DNA of 64,000 nt from Gymnorhina tibicen. Lineage: Eukaryota > Chordata > Aves > Passeriformes > Artamidae. Under the pieces are notes generated by a model. That model ran no database searches and had not been told where the DNA came from. It saw only the letters and a list, made by a program, of their open reading frames with translations. Both the position numbers and the translations under genes were made by a program. Where the stretch lies: positions 787,767 through 851,766 of the forward strand of contig VXAZ01000475.1 in the NCBI GenBank assembly GCA_013399875.1, given 5' to 3'. This document shows positions 38,301-52,400 of the stretch, piece by piece. How positions within the stretch are numbered: the stretch's first letter is position 1; each line of letters opens with the position of its first letter.

Positions 38301-41300
38301 TACCCAATATTTTAAAAAGCTCAGCATTTATCCATCTCTTTGAGGATGAAAGGCATCCTCTGATCAATTACAATGAAATTTAATGTGTAGACTTCATAAT
38401 AATAGATGGTGCACGATGCACTTTTCAAAAGTACATTATTAGTATTTTGGAATGTTAGGCAAAATTGATTTTGCAAAGGTGTTGTTACCCCTGATGTAAC
38501 CGTTACCCACCACATCCTCTCTGAGAACTCTATCTGAGAAGGCCCAGGGGCAGAGGATCCTTCACAAATACTCTGGACTTTGTGCAAGGGGAAGAAAGAG
38601 TCTATCTAGAGCTGTCACCACAGCAATTATGGATTAAAGATGAGGTCTGAAATCCAACTGCTGAAATACTTAAGCAGTGTTGCTGGCAACCTTTATATGG
38701 TAATGAGAGTTTCATGCTCCATAAACTAACAATACAAATATTTTAAGTATTCAGCAGTAGGAAAGTCAAAGTGCCAATTAGACTGTGAGAGAAGGAAGGA
38801 AGCAGTAGTACTGAAAAGAGTTATTGCCTGACAGTGAACCCTGCCCATGTGAAGCATAATTTCACAGACACCATGAGTGTAGCTGCTCCTCTGTGCAATT
38901 GGACACATCTTAGTGATCCTGAGAAAGTTATTCCCTGCTGACAAAAGCAGGGTCAGTCAGTGGGAAACAATCCAAACTTCTTGGCTAGTTGGCCATTGTC
39001 TTCCTAAGTAATAAACTTTCTCTTCAAGGCCTCTCACACATATCATATAATCCACATGTAAGTGGATATCCCTTGGAAACTTGTCATTATATGGGTGAGT
39101 TTGTGCTTTTTTGTATACTAACGCTCTAATTACGTCATTCACGAAAAAAATACACTTACATCTCACTTCCAGTGTTTAAAAACAAAAAAAAGTTCACATT
39201 AAGACATAGTTCACTTCAACACTATTATCCTTAATGCCACGAATTGTGCTTTTAAAATAAAAATATTGCTTACATGTAGGTTGATGGCTTCATCTCACAG
39301 AGCTGAGGAGTCAGGCTACACACCTTTTAGTTTGATTCTCTTGTGATACCTCAAGCATTGTCATTACAGTAATGATATGCCCCAAATAAAGTGTATGCTG
39401 TGGATCTAAGATAACCACATGCCCTTGACCTTGTGCTTTTGAGAAGGAAGAGATAGGTGACAGACTTCAGGAGGCTTATTCATGTTACCTGAAAACCTGT
39501 CCTTACTTTACATGTCAGATCTGTCTTTAAAAAAAACACCAGGCATTTGATTTTCCTGGAACAGAAACAGAAGGGTTACACAAGGGCTTAGGGGTAACTT
39601 CAGCCTTCCAAACAAAAACAAATGGGAAAGAAAAATGAAACGGAATGTGCAGATTTATTCTGAATAGCAATGGTAAGGAGCACAATTTTGACATGTACAA
39701 AGGCTGTGTTTATTATCCCCTGGAGAGAAGATGAGTAGAGAAGCTGACATTGGTTGCATAGTGACATTTCAGGATGGAAGAAGGCATATAGCCAATTAAG
39801 TCTAGCATTTGTACCCTGTAGTGTTTTTCCCCTCAAGTGCTTATCTAACACTCTTTAGAATATGTTCACAGCTGCAGCTTCTATTTCTGCCATTAGTAAA
39901 CTTTTCTACTCTTGCTTTAAAGGAACATGCTCTAAACTTCCTTCCTGGTACATTCTTCCTGTGATTTGCAGGATCTAGGACGTCAAATGAAACATATTTT
40001 TTGCTACTTACTATTTTCATCTCTCTTCTAATTTTAAGTTTCCCCTTCCTATTTTAAAATGAATTCACTGTTAGTCCAATCAGTGCTTATTTATTCATTG
40101 CCCTTGGATTTCAATCATGCATTGACCAGGCATATTTTTTCTAGTGTTACCCCAGATGAAAATGAAGACCAAATACAAAATTTGTCTCTCTTATATTACA
40201 TTTGCTGTCTCTCTTTCACTGTATCTACAACAACTTACCAGTTCTCCAGTCTTCTAGACAAGGTGTTTTCATAGAACTTCACTCTTAATTGATGCAGGTA
40301 TGCATTATTCCCTTGATCACTGTACCACCAAAGCATCCTCAACATCATTAGCCTAGAAGCATACTGCAAGGGTGTGGGTTAGCTGAACTTTAGAGACTCA
40401 GAACCTGAAAGAACACAAGGGCCAAAACTATTTTCCCCCTGACAACAGTGAAATTATACACCATGATACAACTTGGGAAGATTCACAGGCCCTACCTTGC
40501 AAGTTTACTTTAAATCATATGCAGATACTTCAGTGCTGAAGAATCAACAATAAAGCAACATGTGATAAGAGAATTGTAATGAGCAGTAGATCAGCCCACA
40601 TTGGCCTCTTTCAGGACTTATCTTTGGAAAACACAGGCTGATAATTAAGAATGCTGATGTAACATAAGGATGATGTACACAGCTATGGCTACTTAACAAA
40701 AAAAGGTAGGGTTTTGTTGTTGTTGTTTGGGTTTTTTAACCCGGCTATAAAAGATAATGAGATAAAGCCCTAGGTATTCATCTTCTGACAGTTAGAAACA
40801 TTTGTGTGAAGGACTAAGAAGATTAGAGTAGATAAATGCTTTTATAAGAGCATTGTGGAAGTGTGCAATAGACCTTACAATGTATGCTGATATTTTAAGA
40901 TACTTTACTGAACATTTTAAGGATGTTCTTACAAATTGCAATGGCTCTTGTATATGAAACTGTGTCATCTGTAAGAGCCTATTTCAGGAGATTATCTGCA
41001 AATTTGCTCCTACTTGTCATTGACAGTAAATTGCTGCTATTAAACAGATTTCTATAAAAAAACAGCCTGTGATTTAGTCCTGGTATAGGCTGTGATCTTT
41101 CATTTGGGAACAGTACAGATAATTGTATTGGGACTAATAGAACAGATCCATATGCTTTTAGACTCTTTTGTGTAGAATACACTCTATCTACACCTCAGGA
41201 CACAAATACTGCTCTTGATATTATTTTTCGGAAGCATCCCCTAAATTTGTTCAGAGCTAATGCACTTCTAAGGCAACACACAAAATACAGTGAATGAGCA

Positions 41301-42945
41301 GTTTCCTCCCTTCTGCACTGGGCATGTTGGTGCTTTCAGGGGTCTCATTTGCCCATGATTCCCTTCAGCATGTTCACTGTTTTCCTCAGTCCCTTTTTCT
41401 TGTTCCAGCTGCAGAGCAAGTAACCTGAAGCAGGCCTTGTCCTTCCTGAATTTCCTCTACCCTGTCCTGAGCCATTTTCTGAGCAAAATTCCCAAGGTAA
41501 CCAATCAGTTTTCCACCTGTCTGAAAGACAGGATGGAAAACTGTTTCCTAAACTTTAGCAGTAACTAAAGATACAACTAGTATCACAAAGGCAAAGTCAC
41601 TCTCTGTTAATGACTCTTAATTGCTCATCACTCTTTGCTCCCATGTATCAACACCTTTTGGAATTACAGTTCAAGTTGAAGACTAAAAATAACAGAGAAT
41701 ATGTAATTAAATTGACAAAAGAGAACACATGTTGATACTCTCAAATCATATAGCTCCCAGTGGGTCCTATATATTTCTTGTGAAAACAAGTTCATGTTGG
41801 AATAAAATATTAGCACTTTCACTACAGGGAGTTCCTGTCTCTCTTTGTCTCTCTTGCCAGAGATGCTAAAGACAGATAATTTCTTTGACCAATATGACTG
41901 ATTAGACACACAGCACAGTGAAGAACAAGGAGGTTTATGAGATCCACCTCTAGGCTGAACCATAATTACAAGTATGTCTTTAACTTCATCTGTACCACAC
42001 ACTACCTAAACCTCACTAGTACAGTTTTGGAGTTTGCAATGGCTATATGGCCACCCATCCTCCCACTAGCTCAGCTGCTTTTTTACCATCCAGATATCTC
42101 CCCTGTGGAACACTTTAAAAACCCAAACATGCACTTAACCTAACAGTGCTGGTACCCTCCATCTCCACTTGTTTACATTTTCTTTCTTAGAGGGCCATTT
42201 CTATAACTCAAGAGCCTTGTGAGCTCACCTGGTGAAACCAGATTAGACTGTGGCTTTTCAATTTCAAACCTCTATTTAAAAGCCAGACACTCTTTGTATT
42301 TAAGTCAACAACAGAAGTTAACCTACTCTAAAAGAAAGCAAATATAGCAAAATACATGTATTTCCTTTCATATTAAAAGCAGTGTTAATAAAGAGGAACA
42401 GCTTTTGGTGAATCAGTAGAATACATAAGCTCTTGAATGTTTATTCTTCATTGTTCCTGAAGTACACAAGTAGATGGGGAAAGAAGATGATGGAGCAATT
42501 ATGTCACAGGCATGGAGATGATCTTGTCTCAATTCTACTTTCCCTGATTTCCTGAAGAATGTTTTAGATGCAGTTTGTCTGTTCTCATAAGTGTTTGCAG
42601 AGCAAAACACTTCTTGTGATACCCACAAAACAGTATGTGGAGAGAAAAGGGATTCACTACCCTTGATGCTGCAGCAAACTGTCGATTCCTGCTTCTCTTC
42701 TGCCCACCTCTAGTAAGTTAGAACAGAAAAGGATTGCTGAAAGGAAAAGATATGCCAGATAACAAAAAGGAAATCAGAGTTCAAAACTGTAAAACTGAAT
42801 AGTGAGTTGGGGCAAAGTAACAAAAAAATTACCTCTTTCTAAAAATCATCTTCAAAAATACTATGATTTTTTAATTTTAGTTGACACTCAGCTCCTTCCT
42901 TTAGGGCATTATTCCACTACTAAGTGAAAAACAAAGGTTTTCTTT
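38301..42945. other. AT-rich non-genic stretch
   Basis: No supported gene. A T/TTG-rich run lies at 40710-40738. A plus-strand segment at 41409-41496 has acceptor, donor and one open frame and is described as a lead only. Confidence 0.5.
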
Positions 42946-43060
42946 AGCTACAGAATGACAGGTCAAGGCAGAAGAGACCAATTTCATCTGGGTCATCTGG
43001 TCCAATTTCCCTGCTCAGGCAGGGTCTTCTAGAGCCAGTTGCCCAGGACCATGCTCGGAT
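42946..43060 (-). mobile_element. CR1 LINE 3' fragment
   Basis: The plus strand reads 'acagaatgacaggtcaagg', 'agaagagacc', 'catctggtccaatttccctg', 'ctcaggcagggtcttctaga' and 'gccagttgcccaggaccatg'. Each piece lies in the order of the reverse complement of an avian CR1 3' region. It is 5'-truncated, running into a TA-rich tract at 43061. Confidence 0.75.
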
Positions 43061-43262
43061 ACTGTATATGCATGTATCTACATATATACTATATATACTA
43101 TATGATAGATAGAAAAAGATGGGCAATTTATGTGTAATCCATATATTGAGATAATCTACATAGCAATTTTATATATATAAATACCAACTATACATTAAAT
43201 ATCTATACACAATATAGACATTTACATATAACAAGAATAAAATTATATATGTGAATGTAGAG
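43061..43262. repeat. TA-rich low-complexity tract
   Basis: Imperfect TATA/ATAC-type runs over about 200 bases, directly next to the truncated end of a CR1 fragment. It contains no other signal. Confidence 0.7.
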
Positions 43263-44166
43263 AGATGTCATATAGAGAAATACACAATAAAGTGCAGGAA
43301 ACAGGAGGACTCAAGGATCTCAGAGGGCTGCATGGACTCACCCTGTAGGCACTGAAGGAAGACTGGCCTCTTTGTTAAAAACCCTAAAATGTATTTTCAG
43401 CCCTAGCAATGAGACATGGGCTCTGTTTAACCAAATAATTCCACATCTAGAATTTATCATGCAGCACCTACAAATGCAAAACACTCAGCCAGAGGGAAGG
43501 GTTTATTTTTTTTCTCTCGTACAACCAAAGTTGTATAAGCTGTGCACGCACAGGTGATATCATAACCCTGATGTTTTTGTAAGCACAAAGATATCCCCAA
43601 AGCCAGAAGTGGGACATCACTCCAGTGTTTTGTTAACCTAACAGGTTGTGCTTTACGGTTAATTAACTTTAATGTTAATCCATAGAAAGATCCTCACAAC
43701 TTGTAAGTATATGTGAGAGCTAGTATCAGTTTCAAAGATGACAAAACATAACTGATTACACAAGTTTGTGCACGCAGTAACTTTTTTGTTTTGACACAAA
43801 GAGCTTAAAATGCTTTTCTTGCAGTGATGGTTCCTTTGGGGATTTGCCGCAAACTGACCTCCTCAAAGCTGATTCTCTTCAGCTCAGTTCAAGGCTTTCA
43901 CTCCCTGTGCCTTCACTCCTTCACACTTATGTGAAGGAAATTACTTCTCTGTTTATTTATATAATCTTGCCTGCTTTGCCATGAATACAACCCCTTCTTA
44001 AAGACTTGTATGCTGCTCAACTGCTCTCCTTTGTAGCTTCAGACTTTTGACTCTCCACCACAGCCCAAAGCTTATCATTCCTCTGGTGCTCAGAGTCCTT
44101 CATTTCTCCCTCCCTCCTGCTCTGATTTTCTTGCATTAAGCTGAAGTTTCCTATGGCATTTTTACA
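43263..44166. other. Non-genic stretch
   Basis: I see nothing here beyond ordinary AT-rich sequence; the short open frames look like chance. Confidence 0.55.
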
Positions 44167-44172
44167 AGCAGT

Positions 44173-44532
44173 TGTCATTGTTGTGCCACGGAGTTGAGAG
44201 ATAAAGATGCAGCCACACACAGATCCAGCAAGAAAAGGAAAAGATTTCTTTATTTAATTACAGACGGTTTTTATGTGTTAGCTCACCTGAATGGCATAAG
44301 GTCATTGGTCCTTGACCATCCGCCTCTTAGCATGATTGGTTAAACTCTACAACACCCATTTCAAAACACCTCTCCACTGTATCATAAACAGACTTAGACA
44401 AACACCAGGTGTTCAGATAGTTATACAAAAACCATCTTACTGTTTTCATAGATTGCGTGAGAAAGGAAAGATTCTCACAGGATACTGCAAGAAGCTGGAA
44501 AACCTTCTGCTAGCAGCTTTTCAGTATCCACA
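44173..44532 (-). mobile_element. Solo LTR of an endogenous retrovirus, minus strand
   Basis: On the minus strand the 360-bp unit begins TGTGGATACTG and ends CAATGACA. It is flanked by AGCAGT at 44167-44172 and 44533-44538, a 6-bp target-site duplication. In order on the minus strand it has two CCAAT motifs (ACCAATCATG and GGACCAATGACC), a TATA-like ACATAAAAACC, and AATAAA soon after at about 44250, followed by a short U5-like tail. This is the compact promoter-to-polyadenylation layout of a retroviral LTR. No internal retroviral sequence adjoins either side, so it is a solo LTR left by recombination. A 6-bp duplication fits ERVK/class II or alpharetrovirus-like elements; the exact family is not named. 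The right limit could be two bases shorter (an 8-bp flank match), but the TGT...ACA ends favour the limits given. Confidence 0.8.
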
Positions 44533-44538
44533 AGCAGT

Positions 44539-47500
44539 TCAATTGAAAAACAAAAATTACAGCAGACCTTTTTTTAAAAAATGGAAGGAATAAATAAGAC
44601 AGGGATGATTAATTTCTCCTCTTTCTGATTTTCTTTTCTTTCGGCTTCTCATGTGGTTTAAAGCCTCATCCTCTTGCAGTGGAAGTCTGGCTCCAAGTTA
44701 AGCACTGCCTTGGCCATCCTTCCACACTAGACTTCAAAATATATCCATGATCCATTCTTACACCTAATCCTACTGACCCTGCAACCACCATGCAAACACG
44801 TCAAGGAGCTGAGGGGATAGAGCTACCGCAAAAATACAAAGACGTTTTAAGATGTTCCTGGGAGGCAGAAGTAACACGGCAAATTCAGCAAAGTGACATC
44901 TTTTGAACTCCTTATATACAGAAAAATATTCCTTCTCTTTCTTGGAGACTTTCATTGGCCCTTTCCGAATACTAATGGAAAAATAAGGGAAGAACTCTGC
45001 AAATAGATCACTGAGGATTTCTTCCACAAACTTCTCAAGAGAATGAGATCATGTAGGCCTCTATAAACCTGACCTACAACTATGCCAGTTGAAAAGCAAA
45101 TTTTTTTGCTCTGAACAAACTAGGACTACTAAAACTTGAGATATCTCTATCTCTCTTCCCAAAGTATCAACAAGGGACTTTTGACAATCAAACAAAATAT
45201 TAATATCATAGTGTGAATTGATAAAAATCTTACTATAAACACAGCTACCTTTTTCACTAGTACCTAGATGTAATAACACTAATATTGGCATCAGTTGTGA
45301 TTTTCTTGTTGTCAGTTGTTGGTATAAGGCCAATAAATATAGCCACCTATAGTATTGCTTTTAACCAGGAGCTGTTTTGCAAACTGGATCAGAGAGCAAG
45401 CATTAAAGTGCTAAAATTAGTTTGTGCTGCAGTAGTAGCAAATTAAAAATGGCACACTGTTACACCTAGCAGTGTACAGTTCTGCCAATTGATTTACGAG
45501 GTCAGGAGGAAAAGAATTTATCACCTGGCATTATCTCTGCCCAGATTTAATGGCTGCTCTGTCATCAATGCACAAAAAAATTATAGGAGTTGAGAAAGGT
45601 CTTTTCAAAAGACAAGGGCTGTTTACAAAGGAGTGCTTCTCTCTAAGACACCTTAATAAAATAATAGCCTTGGTGGCCTAAATCTTGCAGCATAGTGAGA
45701 AATCTATATGGTGGTGGCTTTTGGCTCCGGGCAAATATTTTCAAATTCATGGTCAAATGATGAGAGGACTGTCACGTCACCTCCAACCATGAAAAACACA
45801 TTAAGCTCTGGACTGTCTGGCATTTTTGCTGCCCCTTTGTGTCTACCGGTAGCACAAATTTAATGGCAAACTGAGATCCTTTGCTGAAGTTCAAAACTAC
45901 ATGTTCACTATTAACTCAAAGTCTCTTTTCAAAAATAAGCACTGGCAAAGGACAGAGAACTACTTTGGTTCCAGTATAAGAAGTCACAGGAAGAAAGAAA
46001 AAGGGAAAAAGTAGTTCTTGATTTATGACGAGGCTTAATCTTGATTTAAAAAAAAAAAAAAGAGTGATCAGACTATCAGCAGTACTTTAAGAACCAGCGC
46101 CATGTTTCACTTCAGAAGTGATTGCACATCGGTGACAGATGAATATATCCCTCTCTACAGTATGCTGAATGCATTCACATGCTTTCTGGATTAGAAGAGG
46201 GGTTGTAAACAAAAGGGTTTATTATAATGGCATTCATCTGAAGAGCAACAGGAATAAGTATGTATTCAGGAGACCGTAAGAAGTTTATCAGCATTACCAG
46301 TTTCTACTGTCATTGTAATCCTTGATATAAGAATGATTTGGGTGTCTTCCATTTCCCCTATCTGCAGGCACTCAAAATCACAAGAGCTCTAATTCACAGT
46401 CTTACAATAGACAATTCACGCCCTACTTACTGCTCAGAGTCCACGAAATTTATTGCTGGAAAAGTATCAGGTGATTCAGGTTTTAAAAGGGAAGATGAGG
46501 AATTCTAAAGTCTTTGTTAAAACCTAATGAAAATTTTGAGTATTATTAAATCCTGGAAAAAAATGTTTCAATATCACCTCATTTAAAATTATGCTTAATA
46601 AAAAGAATACAACCAAAGTCGTAAAATCTAATATCCAAAGTCAGCAAAAATATTTTTATTTCTAAACTCTTAAGTATATTTTTAGGGCCCACTAAATTCT
46701 GCTTAAGAGCACATAAATTGCTGTGGTCAGTATGGCAAAACTTAATTCTCTTTTATGTTTTTTGCTGAGTGGTATGCTGCTTTACTACATAGAGGACCTG
46801 AACTTTGCTACTGGCCACTCTATTCTTAATTAAAACACAGTCTTCCTCTCTGAACACACTCAGACTTCAGAAAAGATCAGCTGTGGCATTAGCTCATTTC
46901 CTATTACAAGTCATACAGTCTTAATGGAATACAGCCAAGTGCAGGACCCCTCAGCTGTCTGTCACTACACAATCATTCATCTAAAATTAACATTGGGAGT
47001 GGACTTTTAATTAAAATATATTAAAAAAAAGCTAAGATACCTACATATGGAGATGTTTTTTAAAAAATTTCCTTATTTTAAGCATCGGCAAAGCAAGTTA
47101 GAAGCATCACCTGAAACCACATTTTAGAGACTCTGAGTCATAAAGGATAATATTGTAGAAAAGAACAATTTGTTAGGAATATGATTGGGGGAAGACAAAC
47201 TTCAATCCACCTACTAAGGCCTTAGCTCAAGTTCAATTTTACCACTAAATTCAAGCAATTCATGATAATGTAAGACTCCCTAATTTCTCACACATAGTCA
47301 CTGTACTTGAGAAATGCATTACAGTTGGTATTTCGCATCTAGAATTATTTTGCTACCATATGTACTCCAAAAAAGGACTGAGTTTCATAGCTTTTTGGCA
47401 GTTAAGGAAAATGAAAACATCTGTATATGTGTCTATTCCTTTCCATTAAATTTTTTTTTAATTTCAAAATTGTTTGCTGTTCAGCAGTCCAACTTCATGA

Positions 47501-49383
47501 CAGATTTTGCAACCAAACTCAGGCAAATTTTATAACCGTAGAAGTCCAGTAATTTTAGCAGAGCTTTGTCTTACACAAGTACGGACATCAAGCTTATCCT
47601 ACATCCTACAAAATCATTGCTTCTATTGCAGAACAAGATTAGATTACATGCACTTCACAACAACAATTCCAGCCTTTTCTCTTCCAGTACGCAATAAGAA
47701 AGTCAAAATATGTCTTCAGTTCTCAAAGAAGAATGCAATAAAGCGCTATAGTAATGAAATTGTCCCAGGACAGCATATTGGGTCACACCCATCATCTGCA
47801 GAGTCTCACCATCTCCAGTTGGGCTGCCTGGCCTTTTATATAACTTTGTTTAAGAAACCCTCTTTAAAAAGCTCTTCTCTGGAGTCTTTGCAACTGAGGG
47901 TGTTCAATTCCATGCAGCAACATAGTGCAACACAGGGCCTGGGAAAACACTCCAGATCCTATTACATGTAGATCAGCTCCAGAGGGTTGGGAACTAGGCC
48001 AATGTGGCTGTGCTTGATCACGGGTTTACACAGTGATCAGGGTTGGAAGTTTGGGAAAGTCCACCAAGCACCCCCCTAACCACATTTTTTCTCATCAAAA
48101 GTGATATGTCTCATATGTCCACCTTTCTACTTACAATCTGTTACACTGGAGGGATAGGATGAGCATCTACTCTTACTATCTGTACTGGCTTGTTTAAAGG
48201 CAACCCAAAAATCCTGTCCCAAGAGAGTGAAATCATTCCACTTGAAGTTACCCACACCACTGGAATTTGGAGACTTTCTACTGCAACTAATGTAAAATAC
48301 CAAGAGCAGCAGCTTGCACCTAGAGAGTCCTAGTGCATTTCACATATCCAAGCTCTTGGCTTTACATTTGTAACTGAGAAAAAACAACACCACACAGGCC
48401 CCTGTTGGAATATCAGTCGAATGCTGACACAGGAGAAGGTATAATGACCAGCTAACAAATGAACCACTGACAAGGGCTGGCACAAATGTATGCTGTTTGT
48501 ATATCAACACAAGTAAAGCGTGTAGGCACATTAATGGGTGTTCATGAATCTCTCAGGCACACACACACATGTAATTGAGACATCATTACTACATACACAA
48601 GGGGCATAAGTTAACTGAACTCCCACACACCTTTTGATATAGAAAGTCAGTGTTTTGGAGTAATTAGTGGCTAATTTGTATTGACACGGGTGTGCTTGGA
48701 AAGTTACTGTGGGTCCCTGATGTGCTCTAACTCACTCAGTTTCAGTGAGGGTAAGGGCCACCGAGCCTGTGCTACTGTTATTTCTGTAAGAAGAAAGAGG
48801 TTTCAAAGAGCAAGTTAATCTCCAAGCCTAGCTTTTCATCTCAGTAGCAAACATTTTGTCTGGCCTCTGTCATTTTGTATCCCACACCTTTTGTTATTTC
48901 TAGGCTTTTCTAAGAAGCCCCAGCAAGAGCAGAGGTTACAGTGCCATAAAAATACTACTGTTTTTGAATAATTTATTTCTAATTTCTGCAGTTTAGAACA
49001 TGTCTCTGTGCTGTGGATCCCACTTTCCCCTCCCCCATTCACAAAAGATATTTCATTACTCCACTCTATTCTAAGGAAAATCTTTCAGCAGCCAGCTTCC
49101 AACAGTGCTAAAGCCCCAGAAGAATGCAAAAGGATGCAACAGGGCAACCCCCTACGCTTGGAGAACAGAATACAAATGATGGATCTCTGTGTAACTAGAC
49201 CAAGCATTTTCAGGAGTGCATTTCCAGGAAAAGGTACAATCAACATTTTATTACCTAGATTACTGAGACCAGGCAGATGTAATTTTTCAATGTACTGGCT
49301 TAGGGCCAGAGGGCAGCCATAGCACAACCCCTCCAGAACCCTCCAATGAGCCCCATGAAGGCAGAGCTCTTATACATCTCTCT
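44539..49383. other. AT-rich non-genic stretch
   Basis: No supported gene. A 14-base A run lies at 46048-46061. A 154-codon plus frame at 47507-47971 has no motif that I recognise and begins within ordinary AT-rich DNA. The segment 45370-45660 has a balanced, low-repeat texture that could be conserved non-coding DNA (see findings). Confidence 0.5.
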
Positions 49384-49490
49384 CTATATATATATTTATT
49401 TATATTTATATATTTATATATATTTATATATATTTATATATTTATATATAAATATATTTATATATTTATATATTTATATATTTATATATT
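49384..49490. repeat. TA-rich microsatellite (TATATTTA-type)
   Basis: About 107 bases made almost wholly of TATATTTA/ATTTATAT units. Such tracts are length-variable and melt easily. Confidence 0.9.
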
Positions 49491-52400
49491 AAAATTTGTC
49501 TTGTGGTTGTTTCTTAAATTCATTTAGCTGTGGGTTGACCAGGGACATGTAATGTGTTATTGCAGGATGGCCTTGTAGTAGGATGTTGGAGCATTAATAA
49601 AGCTTTCCTCCATTGCCAAGAGTTTCTTCTGCTTCCGTGCACTTTATCATCCAGCAGCATCCTCCTTTTTTCAACCTTGCACAAGTAATAAAATGAACAA
49701 TGTTCTTCAGGGCTGAGGCTTATGTGCTATCACTAATTAGCTTACAAGGCTTCCCACCCCAAGGGAAGCAGGAGGTAGACCTGGGAGTTAGTGACTTGGA
49801 GATTAAATTCATATTACACATATGGATGTAATGTATTTAATATGTATTTCCCAAAACGTTCACAGGAAAGTACCAAAGAGATTCACACCACTGCTAATGA
49901 TTACTTTATCTGGGCTAAGACTCCAAAAAGGAACAATAAGAGTATTTTAAATAGCAGTTGCCCTCCTAGAAAGTCGGATAACCAGCCACTGATAGCAGTT
50001 CAAAAGTTCAGTGTGCTTCTAAGTTCTGCAAAGCAGCTTTCTACTGATGATGGGCAGAGAGAAAGAGGCAGGAAGGAGAAGAGATCAAAACCCAAAATGG
50101 CATGGATCAAAGCAGCAACACAGCATGCATCATGGGACAGGGTTAGCTGGGGATTTCATTACTTAGGAAGATAAGCCAGTAAGTGACAGAGTAAGTATCA
50201 AACCCTTACTTTTGGTACCTAATTCCCACACAAAAGGATCCAAAAACTGGGATATTCCTAAATGCTGAGATTGTTTCTGCATTCATCGCTTGTCACTTCC
50301 AACATTCTCAGCTTCCCACCAAAGACCCAAGGCCAAGATTATGACAGTCTGCAGATCTATACTAACAAAGATCTTTACACAAACCCTGTTAAAATTTAGC
50401 AAGCTGCCTTAACAAAAATCTAACCATTAGATCTACCCTCCATCATTCCCACCATGCACATATAAACTGCTTATTCCCCACGAGAAAGATTTTGTGTATA
50501 TTTCCACAGGAAACTAATTCGATATTACTTGACAGCCATCCCTTTAGATTGCTTTACTCCTGACACCAAACGCCAAGAACACCTCAGGAAAATTCTTTGT
50601 CATAACTCTTGGTACAGCAGTATCTCTGCCAGGATACCAAAGATGATCTTCCTCCTGCTCCTGTCTGTCCTATTGGTAACAGTAGAATCAGAGCTCTTGT
50701 TACAGGCAGGTTCTATACTTCATCGAAGTAAACTCTGACTTGTCAACACTGTTCCTCCTCCAGTGCTAATTAATAGAAATTTAAATCATCCAAGAAACAC
50801 AATTATTAAACTATTTGCTTTGTCTAATTGCAAAACTTCCAAAAGCCCACCTTTCCAAAACACTGAATCTCCACTGAATATAAAGCCACGTAAAAAGATA
50901 TTTACTGCATTATTTTTTGTTATATCTCTGGAACTTTATCACTTCTTATGGTAATATGTAATGATTAAAACACAACTGCCAAACTTAGAACAGTTAAAAA
51001 CCACAATTTGCTGCAGAGATGCACTATTCCCTTTTTTTTGTTGTATTGGTTTTGATTAAATGATGCCCAAGCTTGAAAAAACATGGGGCATAAATAATGA
51101 GGAGAATTGGTAAGCAGACTCTGTTGACCCAAAGCAGGAATACTGCACAGAGTCTGAAAATGCTGACAAAACTCAGTAGCACCGCTGGCAGAGTAAAATG
51201 TTGCCCTGTAAGAATAAGGACACTACAGGCTAAGCACAGCTGAAATAATCCATACAGTGTTTAATTAGCCTGGGCTGGTAGGTACTCCTGCTGATAAGCT
51301 GTCACAGTTGGAAGATCCCAGAAAAGAGTGAACGGGTATGGAAGAAACTGCATTACATAGGAAATGGATTCCAATTTTTTCTGGCTAAAATTTGCCTGTT
51401 TGAAATTTCTCACCATGAAATAGAAGTTAATTAAGTCCAGAATGCTCCTGACTGTAGTATATCATGTTAAATTTTTTTTCAGACAAATTTTAGGATGCTC
51501 AGATGTATTTAAAACCATTCAGAGAAGTACTTGTGTGAGTAGGTCATATGAGGTCTTTAACCCTGCTTTACATACAGCTCCAGAAGTTCTTCTCATCACA
51601 TAATTTTAGTGGTGGATTTTGGTTACGCATGTGAGGAGAAACAGAAAGTGAAAAAATAGTCTTAAATTTCTTTCCACTGTTTGCAATAAGCCTGCAAAAA
51701 CATCACTCAGTACCAAAATGAACTTTCCCAAGAAAAGATTTTCTAGCTTTAGCTGAAATAACACAGAAGGCTTTCAGTGATTCCTATGGAATACCAAGGG
51801 CTAGGCTCTGCTAACCCATAATATTTCATTTTTCTAACTCTGTCACTGGATCCAATTTGAATGTCTAGAAATTGAAAACTTTAAGTTATCCCAGTCTCAG
51901 TTACAGCTCACAAGAAGCCCTGGGGAAGTCAGGTCTTTAGAGGAAGTCCTGCTGCATTGTCTATCACTGGCAAAAAACTGTAAGGAAAAGGGTTGCAGGG
52001 AAAAACATGAAAATGTTACAAAATATAGTTATGTGGCAGAAATATGATTATATATAACTTCATTCAGACTCCTGTTCCTTAGCTTTTCTGCTACATTTCT
52101 CAGTGACAGTGGCCTTAATACTTCTGCAGGATCCACGTTTTGGTCAGTGTGGGGACAGATTGAACAGTCATTCATTCATTCCTGTGGTGTATGTTCACAG
52201 TATGTGGTCTGTCTCTTTGTTCCTAAAAGAGAGTGATTAATTTTCCCTTGCCTTTTCTACGGCACTCCCCATGGCAGAGCCTGAAAAGGAGTTAGCATTC
52301 ACAGCCTGCAAGTGAGACAGAAGCATTCCTTCCATTCTGAAGATGGGCAACAATGGCACAAATTTATTAAGGAAAAAGTTACCTGGCTTTAGACTTCAAA

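Noticed and set aside
44165..44538. 8-bp CAAGCAGT flanks suggesting a hAT-type DNA transposon instead of an LTR
   Set aside because: The ends are not terminal inverted repeats beyond TGT/ACA, while CCAAT, TATA and AATAAA signals are in retroviral order. A 6-bp duplication with TGT...ACA ends explains it better.
49491..49680. AATAAAGCTTTCC segment as the end of another LTR
   Set aside because: I could not find TG...CA ends or a target-site duplication around it, and the upstream side is a microsatellite.
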